DNA of 14,270 nt from an uncultured Lachnobacterium sp. (GTDB lineage: Bacteria > Bacillota > Clostridia > Lachnospirales > Lachnospiraceae). The notes beneath the pieces are model-generated. The model saw only the letters and a list, made by a program, of their open reading frames with translations, was not told where the DNA came from and searched no databases. The translations under genes and the position numbers were made by a program. The first letter of the stretch is position 1. The number at the start of each line of letters is the position of its first letter. Below are positions 12,817 through 14,270 of this stretch, piece after piece. Location of the stretch: positions 1 to 14,270 of the forward strand of contig CAMFPD010000040.1 in the NCBI GenBank assembly GCA_945971355.1, read 5' to 3'.

Positions 12817-14270
12817 ATGGCAGATACAAAACTTCGCAAAAGAAGTGAGATTCAAGAGGAATACAAATGGAAGCTCGAGGATATGTATGCGACAGATGAG
12901 CTTTGGGAGGAGGAAGCTGATAAGCTTGAGAAACTAGGTGAAGAGATTGCACAGTTTAAGGGAAAGCTGTCAGAAAGCGCAGATACTCTTCTTGCTTTTA
13001 TGAAGAAAAAGGACGAAATTTCGTATTATTCAGGAAGGGTGATAGTGTATTCTAATCAGAAATCACATCAGGATACTGCAGTTACAAAATATCAGGGATA
13101 TGTAGCAAAGGCAGAGTCTGTGGTTGTGGGCGTTAGAAGTGCTATGGCATTTGCTGACCCTGAGATTTTAAATATTTCAGAGGATATTATTGAACAGTTT
13201 TACAAGGATGAGCCTGAGCTTTTAAAATACAAGAGAGTAATAGATGAAATTCAAAGAAGGAAAGCACATACTCTTTCGGAGGCAGAGGAGAAAATTCTTG
13301 CAGCAGCAGGCGAAGTGACATCTGCTCCTGATAATATTTTCTCAATGTTTAACAATGCCGATATCAAGTTTCCATATATAACCGATGTAGAAGGAAATAA
13401 GATTCAGATTACACACGGTAATTATATTGATTTTCTTCTTAGCACAGACAAGAGTCTTAGAAAACAGGCATTTCAAGGCGTACAAAATACATACAAGAAG
13501 TGGAGCAATACCTTGGCTGCAACCTATATTGCTCAGCTAAAAAACGATAACTTCTATGCTAAAATAAGAAAATATGACAGTCCAAGAGCTATGTATCTGG
13601 CAGACGGAAATATTCCAGAGAGTGTATATGATAATCTTATAGAGACAGTTCATGCACATTTGCCAGCACTTCATAAGTATATGTCTATTCGTAAGAAAAT
13701 GCTTGGTGTAGAAAGACTCCATATGTATGATCTTTTTGTACCGATTGTTGACAGTGCAGATACCAGATATACGTATGAGGAGGCAAAGGAATTAGTTGTT
13801 AAGGCGCTGGCTCCAATGGGTGAAGAATATGTTTCTACCCTAAAAGAAGGAATGGAAAGCGGCTGGATTGATGTATATGAAAATGAGAACAAGAGGAGTG
13901 GTGCATATTCATGGGGAGCATATGGTACACATCCATATGTGCTTTTGAATCATGTGGATAATCTTGACTCTGTATTCACACTTGCCCATGAGATGGGCCA
14001 TGCAATGCACACATATTATTCAAATAAGACTCAGCCTATTACATATTCTGACTATTTGATATTTGTGGCTGAAGTGGCATCAACATGTAATGAATCACTT
14101 TTGATGCATTATATGCTTGAGAATTGTAATGATGAAAATGAGAGAAAATACCTTACATGTCATTATTTGGACAGCTTTAGAACAACATTGTTCCGTCAGG
14201 CACAGTTTGCAGAATTCGAGCATATTGCACATCAGAAAATTGCTGATGGTGAGACACTTACTAAGGAAGA
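12817..14270 (+). CDS. pepF: Oligoendopeptidase F (M3 metallopeptidase), 3' end cut by window
   Basis: The first 484 codons of an M3B zinc peptidase that cleaves short to medium peptides in the cytosol. The N-terminal helical region begins RSEIQEEYKWKLEDMY, typical of PepF. The catalytic HEMGH is at residues 391-395 (H391 and H395 bind zinc, E392 is catalytic), followed by AMHTYY; the third ligand is most likely E419 in FVAEVASTCNE (416-426). GAYSWGAYGTHPYVLLN just upstream also matches family members. PepF is about 600 residues, so roughly 115 residues lie beyond the window; no stop is present before 14270. A TGAGG site (12804-12808) lies 8 nt before the ATG. It starts 23 nt after carbamate kinase with no terminator between, so they are probably co-transcribed. 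Confidence 0.93.
   Translation, partial: MADTKLRKRSEIQEEYKWKLEDMYATDELWEEEADKLEKLGEEIAQFKGKLSESADTLLAFMKKKDEISYYSGRVIVYSNQKSHQDTAVTKYQGYVAKAESVVVGVRSAMAFADPEILNISEDIIEQFYKDEPELLKYKRVIDEIQRRKAHTLSEAEEKILAAAGEVTSAPDNIFSMFNNADIKFPYITDVEGNKIQITHGNYIDFLLSTDKSLRKQAFQGVQNTYKKWSNTLAATYIAQLKNDNFYAKIRKYDSPRAMYLADGNIPESVYDNLIETVHAHLPALHKYMSIRKKMLGVERLHMYDLFVPIVDSADTRYTYEEAKELVVKALAPMGEEYVSTLKEGMESGWIDVYENENKRSGAYSWGAYGTHPYVLLNHVDNLDSVFTLAHEMGHAMHTYYSNKTQPITYSDYLIFVAEVASTCNESLLMHYMLENCNDENERKYLTCHYLDSFRTTLFRQAQFAEFEHIAHQKIADGETLTKE

Noticed and set aside
1..14270. CRISPR array, tRNA or rRNA genes, insertion-sequence transposase
   Set aside because: I saw no regularly spaced repeats with unique spacers, no cloverleaf with a CCA-type acceptor, no rRNA-like conserved blocks, and no transposase-like frame in any reading direction.

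Overview
The window looks like chromosomal DNA from a low-GC, Gram-positive, obligately anaerobic Clostridia, most likely a Lachnospiraceae of the Butyrivibrio/Roseburia type. Supporting signs are the AT-rich codon use, strong AGGAGG-type ribosome binding sites, SigA-like promoters, and gene families typical of that group (TspO, a ferritin-like protein with a Cys-rich insert, a YqeA-type carbamate kinase, PepF, a membrane-anchored HtrA with an asparagine-rich tail, and a coiled-coil plus PD-(D/E)XK-like protein). The genus call is inference; no rRNA or tRNA is present to anchor it.

Layout, left to right. 1-1140: tspO and a ferritin-like protein, ending in a stem-loop. 1190-3508: a MerR regulator fused to a SAM-dependent methyltransferase, then a polyprenyl-phosphate-type family 2 glycosyltransferase. 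3509-4294: phased A-tracts, a promoter and uridine kinase (udk). 4325-7575: a compact three-gene run of alpha-phosphohexomutase, a 65-residue zinc-ribbon protein and a UDPGP-family nucleotide-sugar pyrophosphorylase. 7576-8466: no convincing gene, but a 731-bp imperfect palindrome (arms about 360 bp) fills most of it. 8467-10263: membrane-anchored HtrA serine protease. 10270-10830: stem-loop, promoter, a 5'-truncated or start-less small ORF overlapping a 75-codon gene, then a strong bidirectional terminator. 10833-11576 (minus): unknown protein with a degenerate PD-(D/E)XK-like domain. 11656-11707: divergent promoters whose -35 hexamers occupy the same bases. 11861-14270: carbamate kinase and oligoendopeptidase F, the latter cut by the window end.

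Functional threads. Uridine kinase (UMP towards UTP), phosphohexomutase (sugar-6-P to sugar-1-P) and the UDPGP-family enzyme (sugar-1-P plus UTP to UDP-sugar) form a route to UDP-glucose or UDP-GlcNAc; the upstream glycosyltransferase could consume such a sugar at the membrane. HtrA gives extracytoplasmic protein quality control, PepF gives cytosolic peptide turnover, and carbamate kinase makes ATP from carbamoyl phosphate.

The most unusual item is the giant palindrome at 7595-8325. It has long perfect blocks paired across the whole element, no transposase and no credible protein, so it is either a MITE-like element or the template of a very long structured RNA. Other points worth a second look are the MerR-methyltransferase fusion, the shared -35 divergent promoter, the asparagine-rich HtrA tail and the altered substrate loops of the carbamate kinase.
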